The notes under the pieces are model-generated. The model was not told the DNA's origin, did no database searches, and worked only from the letters and a program-made list of their open reading frames with translations. From NCBI GenBank assembly GCA_030407315.1, contig JALQPE010002300.1, forward strand, positions 1 to 64,000: DNA of 64,000 nucleotides, given 5' to 3'. Shown here in pieces: positions 53,501 through 63,495 of this stretch (position 1 is its first letter; every line of letters starts with the position of its first letter). The stretch comes from Asparagopsis taxiformis (lineage: Eukaryota; Rhodophyta; Florideophyceae; Bonnemaisoniales; Bonnemaisoniaceae). Both the position numbers and the translations under genes were made by a program.

Positions 53501-54046
53501 TTGCGCTTGTCCCAATTACAGGAAACACGTCCAGTTGGCTGGTGCCTTGTGATTGGCACGTCCCTTAAGTGGGTACCCAATAGGGAAGCGACACGCTCAG
53601 ATTGGGAGGACCGCCAGGCGGTACGACAGGAATGTGCGGGTCTAGACCGGCAATCACTCCAATGGTTGAATCGTTCTTCACTGGTTTGGCTTCGGAGGAG
53701 GATAAAAGTGCTGTCTCGGCTGAGCTCTACCAGCAGATGATTGGGTCCCTGCTCTACCTTGCTCTCCGCACTCGACCGGACATTCTTGCACCCGTCCTCA
53801 TCCTAGCTCGTTTCCAAAAGGCCCCACTGCATATTGCCGTCTTGGCGTTAAACGTGTTCTTCGGTACCTAAACGGAACATCTGACCTTGTGATATGTTAC
53901 TCGGCTTCGGGTCTCGCAATGATAGCTCACGTTGACTCTGACTATGCCGGAGACACCATGGACCGCAAATCAATGTCTGGGTACCTTGTGAAAATCGGAG
54001 GAGCTATGGTCATCTGGGGTGCTAAGAAGCAGAATGTTGTGTCCTT
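50566..54046 (+). pseudogene. Copia Pol remains of element X
   Basis: Pieces in three frames: the protease end (50,566-50,900), the integrase zinc region (LWHRRLAHVNF, CRACRLGKAH), the integrase core (DIIGPLPL, HSDCAKEY, PEHNGIAERANRT) in 50,920-52,101, and reverse transcriptase in 52,095-52,940 (QLDVKTAFLNGDLDE, LVYVDDLIVM). A solo LTR interrupts it at 52,946-53,628. The frame then resumes with RTRPDIL, shifts near 53,840, and gives RNase H (DSDYAGDTMDRKSMSGY, KKQNVVS). It stops at 54,046 against the LTR of Y; the 3' end and 3' LTR of X are absent. Confidence 0.9.
52946..53628 (+). mobile_element. Solo LTR with perfect 5-bp target duplication
   Basis: 683 bp, TGTAGCAGG...GGTACGACA. The 5-mer GGAAT occurs directly before (52,941-52,945) and directly after (53,629-53,633). 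On either side lies contiguous copia reverse transcriptase: RRFG before and SRPAITPMV after. The orientation is not determined beyond the TG...CA ends. Confidence 0.95.
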
Positions 54047-54662
54047 TGTTGAAACGAAATGGTCGCTTGCCGAGCGTTTATTGAATCTGCGAGCTCACTA
54101 CATTATTTGTATTCTCGCCGAGGTGCGCCGGCGGTGCTAAGGACAGCCTGTTAATAGCTGCTCCAGACAGTCTGTCACTGACAGTCTGTCCTGGTATGCA
54201 CCTGCTGCCAGTCTGGTACACGTGGGCTTCTCTATCATATCGTCCACACGTGTACACTAATCATAACATTTTCCCTGTGCCATGATGGCAACCCATCCTG
54301 GCATTTCTAATTACTAATTGAAAGTATGACAAACGAATTGAAACTTCAGACGCTGTTATCTCCGTGAAGAAAGGTCGTAGAAGCTTCGGAGAAGTTGTTA
54401 CCCGACTAATTCGGGCACGCTGAACATGATGAGATAGGTTTCGGAGCGCCTAGAGCACTCCTTTTAGGAGAAATCGAGGGTTAAAGTTTTCTGACGTAAC
54501 TGAGCCCCTCAGGGCCTATTACAGTGAGTGCTTCAACCGTTTTTCAACGAGGAACACGATGAGCCATATTTCAAGGCTCCTAGAGGACTCCTTTATCGAG
54601 ATTTTCACAGAATATTCTCGAGATTGAGTGCTTCTGTTGCTGCGACTCAATTATTCGCAACA
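54047..54662 (-). mobile_element. 3' LTR of copia element Y
   Basis: 616 bp, plus-strand TGTTGAAACG...CGCAACA. It differs from the right LTR at roughly 8-10 sites, so Y inserted fairly recently. A polypurine tract (AGAGGGGGAG on the minus strand, 54,663-54,672) adjoins it. Confidence 0.95.
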
Positions 54663-57600
54663 CTCCCCCTCTGTGACAAGCTCGATGAAGCACCAGATGT
54701 AGGGAGGTTTTGAAGTCCGATGAGGTCTTTGAATTTGTGAAGGAGAAGACGGGGAAGAGGTTTTGTGAGCAAGTCGGCAGCCATTTCTGATGTGGGGCAG
54801 TATTGCATTGTGTAGAGGTTTTTGTCGAGGCTATCGCGTACGAAGTGGTATTGAATGTCAATGTGCTTTGTTCTAGTTCCGGACACATCATTTCGAGCCA
54901 TATTGATAGATCCTTGGTTATCGACGTTGATGCAGATCGGCTCGTATTCTTCGCTTGCTGTGATTGAGCGGAAAATGTTGCTAAGCCAGATTGATTCTTT
55001 TACAGCTGCACACAGAGCCATGTACTCCGCTTCGGAGGAGGAAAGAGCAACGCAACCTTGTTTGCGTGACTTCCAGCTGACGGCCCCTCCCGCCATTAGG
55101 AAAACGTAACCACTGGTGGATTTTCGATTGATCGTGCAGCCACCCCAGTCGGAGTCACTGTACGCGATCGGGTGGAACGGTTTATCGGCTTGATAGAGCA
55201 AGCCCAGATTCCTTGTTCCATTCACATAGCGGAGTACGCGCTTAACTGCTGTCCACAGTCTTGTTGTCGGATGTTCCACATGTTGGGCAAGCCGTCCCAC
55301 AGCGAAGGATATGTCGGGGCGAGTCCCGACCGAGAGATACATGAGGCTACCAACAGCGCTTCGATATAGTGTAGAGGCTATAGGTTCCCCTTCGAGGTCT
55401 GCAGGACTTATCTGCGATTCCATTGGGGTGACTACGGGACTCGAGTCAAGCATCCCGAAGCGTTCTAGCACCTTGTGGACATAACGACTCTGGCTGAGGT
55501 GCAGAGTTCCTCTTGACGAGCTGCGAACGATCTCGAGTCCAAGACAGACCTTGGCTTCTCCGCAGTCTTTCATTGAGAACCTTTTATTGAACTCCCCTTT
55601 TAGCCAATCAAGTAGTCGGCGATTACTTGATGCCATGAGTAGGTCGTCAACGTAGAGGGTAATGATCACCATTGCTCCTCCTTCATACTTGACGTAAAGG
55701 CATGGATCATACGGAGAAGTCTCGAATTTGAGGATACCGATCACGAATTCGTCGATCTTTGCGTGCCACTGTCTCGGAGCTTGTTTAAGACCGTAGAGTG
55801 CTCTTTGCAGTTTACACACATGGTTCGGGTATTGCGGATGAACGAACCCTTCTGGTTGTTCCATGTAGATAACTTGATCGAGATCACCGTATAGGAAGGC
55901 TGTCTTGACATCCATTTGATCGCAATGGAGGGATTTGTGAGCAACTATAGCGAGGAACGTGCGGAGAGTGCATAGTTTTACAACCGGAGCGTATGTTTCT
56001 TCGTAGTCAACACCGTATTGTTGTTCAAAACCACGAGTGACAAGTCGTGCTTTGTACTTCACACCGTTCGTTCCGTCGCCGTTGACAACATCCTTGATTT
56101 TGAAAAGCCATTTGCAGGAGAGAAGATTGCGGGCTTCACTGCGAGGGACAAGAATCCAGGTCTGGTTGGTGTAGAGAGATTCCATTTCGGAGTCTATTGC
56201 TTTGAGCCAGAGCTTTCTATCCTCCCCCTCTGTCGCGGTAGTGAAGGTGAGGAGTTCCGGAGCAATGCTAACGAGTGCAGTCGGTTTCCACCATTGAGTC
56301 GGGGGCTTTCGAGGTCTTGAAGACTTCCGAGGAGCAGATGGAATGGAGAGGTTGCTCGGGGAAGCCGGTATAGTAGGATGAGCAGGACTGCTTGGAGAAG
56401 CAATAGGGCTCGATTCTCCCCCGGAGATGCTGGGAGACTGTGGAGGCGTGGGCGACTCGTCATCCGATTTTTGCATGCGGGGTTGAGGATGTTCCGGTAT
56501 GTAGCTCAAGGTGTTGTCGTCATCAATATATGTAGAGTCTTCAACAGAGCGAGGTTGAGTGGTTTCATCCGATGCCGATTCGTCGAAGACGACGTCCCTT
56601 GAGATTACCACGGTGTTCGTTTGGTCGTCCCACAGCTTGTACGCTTTCTGGGTTTTGGAGTAACCGATCATCATGGCAGGAGATGAGCGACTGTTTAGAG
56701 ATGTTAGGCGTATTTGTGGGACCTTGTACCAACACTGACTACCGAACACTTTTAGATGGGAGATATCAGGTTTACGACCCATCCATAATTCGAACGGAGT
56801 TTTATCTGAGGGTATCCCACGGCTTGTGACACGATTTCGGACGTATGCTGCGCAGTCAAGGGCTTCCGCCCAGAAGTCTGCAGGGACAGAATTGTGATGG
56901 AGCATGGCACGAATGAGGTCTTTTAGAGTCCGGTTCATCCGTTCCGATACACCGTTTTGCTGCGGGGTATAGGGAGCGGTAGTCTGGCGAGTGATTCCGT
57001 GAGTTATGAGGAACTCGCTAAACTCGTTTGAGAAATATTCACCGCCACCATCCGAGCGAAGTTGGCGGATTTTTCGTCCTGTGTGTGTCTCTGCAGTATT
57101 TCGAAAGTGCTGGAAAGAGCTGAAGCTGTCTGATTTCAGTGCGATAGGATAGACGGAAAGCCAACGGGACTTGTCGTCGATAAAGGTAACGAAGTAACGT
57201 GCTCCCCCTTTTGAAGATGTTTCCATAGGTCCGGCTACATCAGTGTGGACAAGGTCAAGTAAACCGGTTGCTCGAGTATCAGATGCATGGGGGATTGGTG
57301 CTCGAGCCATTTTACCGGCCAGGCAGCCTTTGCACGGTTGCTGGGTTGTCGTCCCACCGGCAATTTGGAGACCTTTAACGAGGGAGTGTTTTGCCATATG
57401 CGAGATTGCTGCATGGTGTACGTGTCCGAGGCGACGATGCCAGAGTTCCAGGCTGGCCACACATGCCACCTCAACGTTATGTTCGTGAGGAGTAGTGTGT
57501 AGAGTATAGAGTCCATGTCGACGAATCCCTAAAGCAACTATGGAGTTGTTCTTTTTGATTTCGACAGTGTCATTTATGAAGGAGAGGGAGAGACCACGAC

Positions 57601-58747
57601 TGGTGAGGGTGGAAACTGAGATAAGGGAGAACACGAATGAGGGTACGTGCAGCACGTTGCGGAGTATGCACGTTGAAGTGACACCTTTTACTATTATAGG
57701 TAGGTGGATATCTCCTCGACCGATGGCTATGGAGGAGGACTTGTCGCCCATGGTAACGTTGAAAGGGATCTCTGACGTATACGTTTTGAACATGGATCGG
57801 TCGAAGGTGATATGTGAGGTGGCCGCAGAGTCAATGTGCCAGACTGTTGCCTTGCGTTCGTGAGAACTGTTGCACGCCTCGATAGCACTGCTGAGTAAAC
57901 ATACGTAGTCGACTTCTTCTTCGGATGGTTCCATTGCTACTGCTGCGGTTTGCATTGGAACGCTGGTTGCTGGAGATGTGGATCCTCGAGGCTTGTTACT
58001 CCGAGAATGATTGGGACGACCATGCTTTTCCCAGCAATAGGGTTCGGTATGGTTGGTTCTGTGGCAGTGAGAGCAGTATTTTCGATTGGCACGACGTGGT
58101 TGTTTCCCAGATAAGTTGACTAATGCTGATGCTTGTTGAGATGTGTGTGAAGAGTTTCGAAGCATGCTAGTTCTTCTTTCTTCCTGCAGTAAGCGGCTGC
58201 GCACCTTGTCAAAGGTGAACGAAGGGTCGTCATCTCCAATTGCATCGAGTGCCGTGATCAACGTTCGGAAGGATGATGGGAGGCCGTTGAGTACAGCCAT
58301 GGCCATTTCCTTTTCGTCAATCTTGACGTCCATTGACTCGAGGTGGGAAGCCATTTGACGTACACGATTGATGTATACAAGCATTTGCTCCCCCTGCTTC
58401 ATTGTTGCAGTGTAGAAGTCACGACGAGCAGCGAGCTTGTTCAGAAGAGTGTGACGTTGATGGACGTTGCAGATCTCTTGCCACATTTCTAGGGCGGTAG
58501 TAGTGTGGCGAACGTTCTTCAGCATTTCGTCTGACAGACTGATGCCGATTGCCATGCGAGCAGTCTTGTCTTTACGAGTCCATTTAGACAATGCCTCTGG
58601 ATCCTCTGGAGGAGGGCGGCATAGAATGGGATCGATCATGTCGTCCACCTCGCGGTGGCCGAGGATGAGCTCCATCTTTTGCTTCCATGAGTGGAAGTTG
58701 GAGTAGTCCAGCTTTTCAATGCGAATGCCGGATGAATTGCTCTCCAT
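54647..58747 (-). CDS. Intact copia Gag-Pol polyprotein, element Y
   Basis: 1,366 aa, ATG 58,747; the stop TGA lies 16 bp inside the 3' LTR. In order: Gag with the zinc knuckle CSHCHRTNHTEPYC (about 225-238), protease WHIDSAATSH (about 305), integrase zinc region LWHRRLGHVHH...CKGC (about 440-475), DDE integrase (HTDVAGP, RSDGGGEYF, QQNGVSERMNRT, about 503-605), a Pro/Ser-rich linker, reverse transcriptase with MDVKTAFLYGDLDQ and YVDDLLMA (about 1,030), and RNase H (AYSDSDWGG about 1,196, SSSEAEYMAL about 1,236). All motifs are present and no frame is broken, so the element may still be active. It is the same family as Z. Confidence 0.95.
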   Translation of the reverse strand: MESNSSGIRIEKLDYSNFHSWKQKMELILGHREVDDMIDPILCRPPPEDPEALSKWTRKDKTARMAIGISLSDEMLKNVRHTTTALEMWQEICNVHQRHTLLNKLAARRDFYTATMKQGEQMLVYINRVRQMASHLESMDVKIDEKEMAMAVLNGLPSSFRTLITALDAIGDDDPSFTFDKVRSRLLQEERRTSMLRNSSHTSQQASALVNLSGKQPRRANRKYCSHCHRTNHTEPYCWEKHGRPNHSRSNKPRGSTSPATSVPMQTAAVAMEPSEEEVDYVCLLSSAIEACNSSHERKATVWHIDSAATSHITFDRSMFKTYTSEIPFNVTMGDKSSSIAIGRGDIHLPIIVKGVTSTCILRNVLHVPSFVFSLISVSTLTSRGLSLSFINDTVEIKKNNSIVALGIRRHGLYTLHTTPHEHNVEVACVASLELWHRRLGHVHHAAISHMAKHSLVKGLQIAGGTTTQQPCKGCLAGKMARAPIPHASDTRATGLLDLVHTDVAGPMETSSKGGARYFVTFIDDKSRWLSVYPIALKSDSFSSFQHFRNTAETHTGRKIRQLRSDGGGEYFSNEFSEFLITHGITRQTTAPYTPQQNGVSERMNRTLKDLIRAMLHHNSVPADFWAEALDCAAYVRNRVTSRGIPSDKTPFELWMGRKPDISHLKVFGSQCWYKVPQIRLTSLNSRSSPAMMIGYSKTQKAYKLWDDQTNTVVISRDVVFDESASDETTQPRSVEDSTYIDDDNTLSYIPEHPQPRMQKSDDESPTPPQSPSISGGESSPIASPSSPAHPTIPASPSNLSIPSAPRKSSRPRKPPTQWWKPTALVSIAPELLTFTTATEGEDRKLWLKAIDSEMESLYTNQTWILVPRSEARNLLSCKWLFKIKDVVNGDGTNGVKYKARLVTRGFEQQYGVDYEETYAPVVKLCTLRTFLAIVAHKSLHCDQMDVKTAFLYGDLDQVIYMEQPEGFVHPQYPNHVCKLQRALYGLKQAPRQWHAKIDEFVIGILKFETSPYDPCLYVKYEGGAMVIITLYVDDLLMASSNRRLLDWLKGEFNKRFSMKDCGEAKVCLGLEIVRSSSRGTLHLSQSRYVHKVLERFGMLDSSPVVTPMESQISPADLEGEPIASTLYRSAVGSLMYLSVGTRPDISFAVGRLAQHVEHPTTRLWTAVKRVLRYVNGTRNLGLLYQADKPFHPIAYSDSDWGGCTINRKSTSGYVFLMAGGAVSWKSRKQGCVALSSSEAEYMALCAAVKESIWLSNIFRSITASEEYEPICINVDNQGSINMARNDVSGTRTKHIDIQYHFVRDSLDKNLYTMQYCPTSEMAADLLTKPLPRLLLHKFKDLIGLQNLPTSGASSSLSQRGSVANN

Positions 58748-58930
58748 GGCTCTGTATTATGTCTTATCTGTTCGACCCTTCCCAAGTGGACAACCGATAG
58801 TCGTCTAGGACCAAGCTGGGATCTATAGGATAAAGACTTTTAGCTAAGAGCTAGATGAGTGGAGAACAAGAAACAAGGTTTATCAAAGAGAAATCAGCTA
58901 GATTTCTAGTGTGTCTAGAGAAGGGGAGTA

Positions 58931-59350
58931 CTACTTATCGGAGGACGAGGAAGCCTTAGAGGCTTTAGCGGCTTTGAGGGTCTTCTCGATGCCACGGTGG
59001 CGACTACCGCGGAGGTGGTTGTCGAACTCGCTCTGGGTGCGAACGATGACACCGCAGGGTTTGCAGACCTTGAGACCACCTTCCTTGAGGCGTTCGATAG
59101 TCTTCTTATGTCTAGAGCCGCTAAAGTGTGCGACTCTAGACTCGGCGGAGTTGAGGAAGACGTTGCAGTGGTGACACCTCGAGCGGTTTGCCTTCTTGTG
59201 AGCGGCGTACTTCTTCTTGTTATCCCTCCTTTCGGCGATGCTATAGGCTTTGCGGAAGACCCGGTCTTGAAGAGACTCCCCCTCGCGACGAAGCCTGGGA
59301 GGCTGCTCGTCGGAGCGCGGTTCCACGCGGTCTTCGTCACTGCTAGACAC
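58931..59350 (-). CDS. Extra U1-type zinc-finger ORF of element Y
   Basis: 139 codons just after an acceptor-like CTGCAG, ending about 180 bp upstream of the Gag-Pol start. First codon GTG, as in Z, with no ATG in the same frame. It has two C-x2-C-x12-H-x5-H fingers (CHHC...HFSGSRH, CKPC...HLRGSRH), basic linkers and a Lys/Ser tail. Without the nine-residue insertion of Z, both fingers look intact. Being conserved in two copies, it is probably a genuine element protein made from a spliced RNA, perhaps binding element RNA (inference). Confidence 0.65.
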   Translation of the reverse strand: MSSSDEDRVEPRSDEQPPRLRREGESLQDRVFRKAYSIAERRDNKKKYAAHKKANRSRCHHCNVFLNSAESRVAHFSGSRHKKTIERLKEGGLKVCKPCGVIVRTQSEFDNHLRGSRHRGIEKTLKAAKASKASSSSDK

Positions 59351-60019
59351 TGCAGATTGAAAGTAGAGAGCGTGTTAGAAGTTATACCGATCAATACTAA
59401 GGTCTAAACCTTGAAATAGACCGAAAGGTGAAAGGTATAAACTTACTTGTGGAAACCGTTGACAATGAAACCAAACGTTCGATGAGTTTATTCGGTGATA
59501 GGTAGAGGCTATAACGCTATACCGATCAGGACAAGGTCACTGTCTTACAAGAGCAGGACCGAGTTGAGAAAGGTATAGACTAGCCAATATAAAAGCAAAG
59601 GTCGATTCCAGTAATTGGGCCTTGAGTGGCCCGGTAGCCGAGTCGGTTGGACGGTCCACGGAGATGTATAGATCCTTGGTTCAAACCCCAGCAACGACGC
59701 TGGCCAAACTTTTTCCTTCGCACGAGAACCGCAGATGAAAGAATGATGTCACCTGATGACGATGACCCGGAGACGGATGGCAAGATGACAGAGCGTCAGT
59801 GTGACACAGTGTGGATGACAGGATGTCAGTGACAGGATGACACAGTGTCGGCGCGGAGCGACGACAGAGGTGCGCGGCGGCGACAGAACGGAAGAAAAGC
59901 GCGCAAACGAAGAGACGAGAAAACGAGGCGAGAACGAGACGAAATAGGTAAGAGAACGCCGACGCAAACGACGCACTTACCAAAGCGCTAGAGAATAAGA
60001 AACGACCCGAGCGAGCGCA
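59351..60019 (-). other. Leader of element Y
   Basis: Mirrors 34,281-35,017: donor GGTAAGTG at about 59,975 and an acceptor near 59,351 on the minus strand, and an antisense tRNA-like segment on plus with A box 59,635-59,646 and B box 59,678-59,688. Confidence 0.55.
59635..59690 (+). other. tRNA-derived segment, antisense to element Y
   Basis: TAGCCGAGTCGG and GGTTCAAACCC about 43 bp apart, nearly identical to the segment in Z. The D-arm folds and the T-arm has one mismatch, but the acceptor and anticodon stems do not pair. Confidence 0.55.
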
Positions 60020-60033
60020 CTGGGCCCATAACC
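60020..60033 (-). other. Primer binding site of Y, half-tRNA-iMet type
   Basis: GGTTATGGGCCCAG on the minus strand, directly next to the LTR. Confidence 0.85.
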
Positions 60034-60647
60034 TGTTGAAACGAAATGGTCGCTTGCCGAGCGTTTATTGAATCTGCGAGCTCACTACATTATTTGTATT
60101 CTCGCCGAGGTGCGCCGGCGGTGCTAAGGACAGCCTGTTAATAGCTGCTCCAGACAGTCTGTCACTGACAGTCTGTCCTGGTATGCACCTGCTGCCAGTC
60201 TGGTACACGTGGGCTTCTCATCATACGTCCACACGTGTACACTAATCATAACATTTTCCCTGTGCCATGATGGCAACCCATCCTGGCATTTCTAATTACT
60301 AATTGAAAGTATGACAAACAAATTGAAACTTCAGACGCTGTTATCTCCGTGAAGAAAAGGTCGTAGAAGCTTCGGAGAAGTTGCTACCCGACTAATTCGG
60401 GCACGCTGAACATGATGAGATAGGTTTCGGAGCGCCTAGAGCACTCCTTTTAGGAGAAATCGAGGGTTAAAGTTTCTGACGTAACTGAGCCCCTCAGGGC
60501 CTATTACAGTGAGTGCTTCAACCGTTTTTCAACGAGGAACACGATGAGCCATATTTCAAGGCTCCTAGAGGACTCCTTCATCGAGATTTTCACAGAATAT
60601 TCTCGAGATTGAGTGCTTCTGTTGCTGCGACTCAATTATTCGCAACA
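60034..60647 (-). mobile_element. 5' LTR of copia element Y
   Basis: 614 bp with the same TGTTGAAACG...GCAACA ends. Flanking bases (CAATC to the right, TCCTT to the left of the other LTR) do not match, so there is no target duplication. Confidence 0.95.
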
Positions 60648-63102
60648 CAATCCAGGAGTTAATGGATGAGAACCGGAGATGTGGGACCTTTTATGTGGCC
60701 TGTCACGATACTGAAAGGAGGTCATTCTATCCAAGTTCTGAAACAACTAGGCAGACATCAGAACCGAAAGCATGATGCAACATTATATGTCGAAACCACG
60801 TTCTATGATATCCTGAGCGGAATGAAAAGAAGCCCACCGGATGCAGAGCATGACCTCAAGGCCACCTACAGCCAAACAAGTTGCTGCCGCATATGATGGT
60901 TGCTCCCACCTCAAGGATAACACCGTCAGACAGAATGCTGCGACGGCATTGCGCCTTCCTGCGCGAGTGATCGAAGAGATTGGAACAATTATGAATTCGG
61001 AGCATCCAGACTTGGCAGAACCTCCTTCTAGCAACAGTATGGCATTGAAAACTCGGAGAAAGGGTACTAATACCCCATGAAAAGCGTTGAATGTCGCGTG
61101 TATCGCAAATTTTTGAATATAACATCTTTGAAATCTGCATCCAAATTCATGAATGCTTCGAGTACTGATGCTAAAGAAGTTCAAGTTCATACTCTTTACA
61201 GGCTTCGGGAATCTCCAGATTGAATAAATTCAAACCAGTATCATACAAAGATACCCTCCATCAATACGAATACACATGCGCAGCGATGAAAGAAGCGCGT
61301 AAGTTCGAGGTTCTTCATGAAGGACAGGTATGGCCAAAGGGCATGGAATCAATCAAGCTGAATCTACTTCGCTCATCAAAGTTCGATACTGATGTTATGG
61401 AGAACATGGGAAATGATTAAAATATTCTGGATGCTCTTTTGAAGCAGTACCGGAAAGTTTGCCCTCAAATTGCTCCCATGAAGGAAAAGAAAGTATCGGG
61501 AAAGCCATCGAAAAGACCCAGATCCCGATTCTTTCTGTCAGGAAATTGGCAAGACGGCAGCCGATAACGAAAATGCAGATACAAGGGACGCGAAAGAAGA
61601 GAAACAAAAAGATGTCTCGAAGGAAGATAGTGTGCCTCAACTAGGCTCCGAAATATGTGATGAGGATATAGTCTCGGTACCGAAGATGAGCCAGATAACG
61701 CAAGAATCTGTACAAGATGAAGTTGACGCTTCTGAAAAGTTTATCACCAGACCGAAAACTTCTATTCCAGTCGACCGAATGATAACAGAGAACGATGTCT
61801 CTGCTTCACCTAGTATCAACTCAGACCGCCTCAACCTTCATTCTAAACGCGGTTCATCTGGTACGAATGAGCCAGAAAGAAAAGACTACGTTCTTGAAAT
61901 GGGAATTACATGCTATCAGATGAAATGGCAGGACTTCGACAAGGAAATATGGACAGATGGGTACCCTCTTCAGGATTTAGTTCTTACCGACCCTCCGTAT
62001 GGAACTCCGAATTCTAAATCCCTTCGTAATACCGCATATAACAATTTCATAAGTGATAAGGAAATCAATGCATTTTTTGCAAGGAGAACCTTGAGGCCAG
62101 GTGGCTGGTTTTTCTGTTTTGTATCATTCCGAAACTTTCCAGCATTCCTGCATGAGCTGAGAAACGTCGGTTTCGACGGTCCGGAATACCCTTTCGTATT
62201 CATGAAAGACACGAACACTGTACAAGCACATCACGGAGATATGTTCCCACAAAACGCGTGCGAGTTTGCAGTTGTTTCCAGGGCTCCCGGACATCGTAAG
62301 GACAGTTTCAAGCCAGACCTTCGAAGTCAATATCACCTCGTCCCAACAGAAACGAAACGGAAATTCGCTGCAATGTCCAGAATTACCGTTTCGAAAGACA
62401 CACTTCTCCAGGAACAAATCTCCAGTTCTAACAGAAGAGAAACATATTGGAATTTTATCCGAGATAATCAACACGTTTTGTCCTGAGAGGGGTTCAGTTA
62501 TTGATGTTTACGGAGGAACACTTACTACTGCGATCGCAGCGATGAAGACAGCCCGTTCATGTGTGGTTGTGGAAGCTAGTACCAAGATTTTCCGTCTCGC
62601 TCATGAAAGACTTCGTTCTATTGCCGATGCTTTGTATCATAATGATCTGAGATCACGTATCGGATCGAAGAAGAGGAGAACAGGGAATCATGCAGAGGAT
62701 GGCGTTCTGCTAAGCCAACCGAAAATCTGTTCGCTACAGAAAAAGGGAAAAGATGATAATACAAATGCCGGTAAATCCACTATCGAAGGAATAGAGAGAG
62801 TACTGAAAGGAGGAGATTCTGTTGAACTATACATTTTGGATCAGGTCGTCGGAAAAGCGTCTCTCCTTTGTGCAGGAACTAGTGATGAGAGGTTCCAAAC
62901 TACAATACACAATGTACCTCTAGCGAACTTTCAAGGTGAGGATCAGAAACTTGTATCTTGTTATATGTTCGAACCGAACGAATGTTGTTTGGATTGTCCT
63001 TACCCGTACAAATACGGTGGTATTGAACCTCCTCCTGGAACTTTGAAAGGGCTGAACGGGATATTCGCATGGGACTTGAACAAGATGAGGCCGTTGTCTT
63101 AG
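60648..63102 (+). pseudogene. Degraded DNA methyltransferase gene of the composite family
   Basis: Coding-like pieces start near 60,660, but the secure part is 61,490-63,102. After an acidic linker (KEEKQKDVSKEDS) comes LQDLVLTDPPYGT (about 61,972-62,010) and LRPGGWFFCF, a beta-class motif IV. After a frameshift near 62,470 the AdoMet motif reads SVIDVYGGTLTTAIAAM, then VVVEAS. The C-terminus (TIHNVPL, CPYPYKYGGIEPPPGT, FAWDLNKMRP) matches the small domain at residues 63-126 of the ParB/dioxygenase protein, so methyltransferase and that domain were joined here. A stop at 61,418-61,420 and at least two frameshifts break it. No SET or dioxygenase part is seen. Confidence 0.7.
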
Positions 63103-63495
63103 TCTTATTACGTATAGTTTCGCTGGACAGATTTGAACAAAACCGCTGCAATAAACCTTTAGCTCTGTTTCGTACCATTTGTAAACCTTCAGAGAGGAAA
63201 GATTGTTGTCATTTTTCCCGTAATCATGGGCGCAAGAGCACAAATCAACCAATCAGCCGTACTCCATTCACAACAGAGATTGATTTGACATAGGTATTTG
63301 GCGCTGTATCCTGGGCCAACTATCGCCGTCTAGGAGGCCACTCTGCTTCCATATTAGATGAACGTCTCACCGGTGTCATTCCTACTCACCATGCATCTTG
63401 ATCAACCGATATACTCGTCTTGCAGCCATCTCTTTTCCACGCTACCTGCAAATCTAACTACCGTTCAGAGATAATTCGTTCTGCTCCCACTGCAG
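63103..63495. other. Intergenic, nothing recognised
   Basis: AT-rich; presumably the 3' flank of the remnant and the promoter of the gene at 63,496. Confidence 0.4.
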
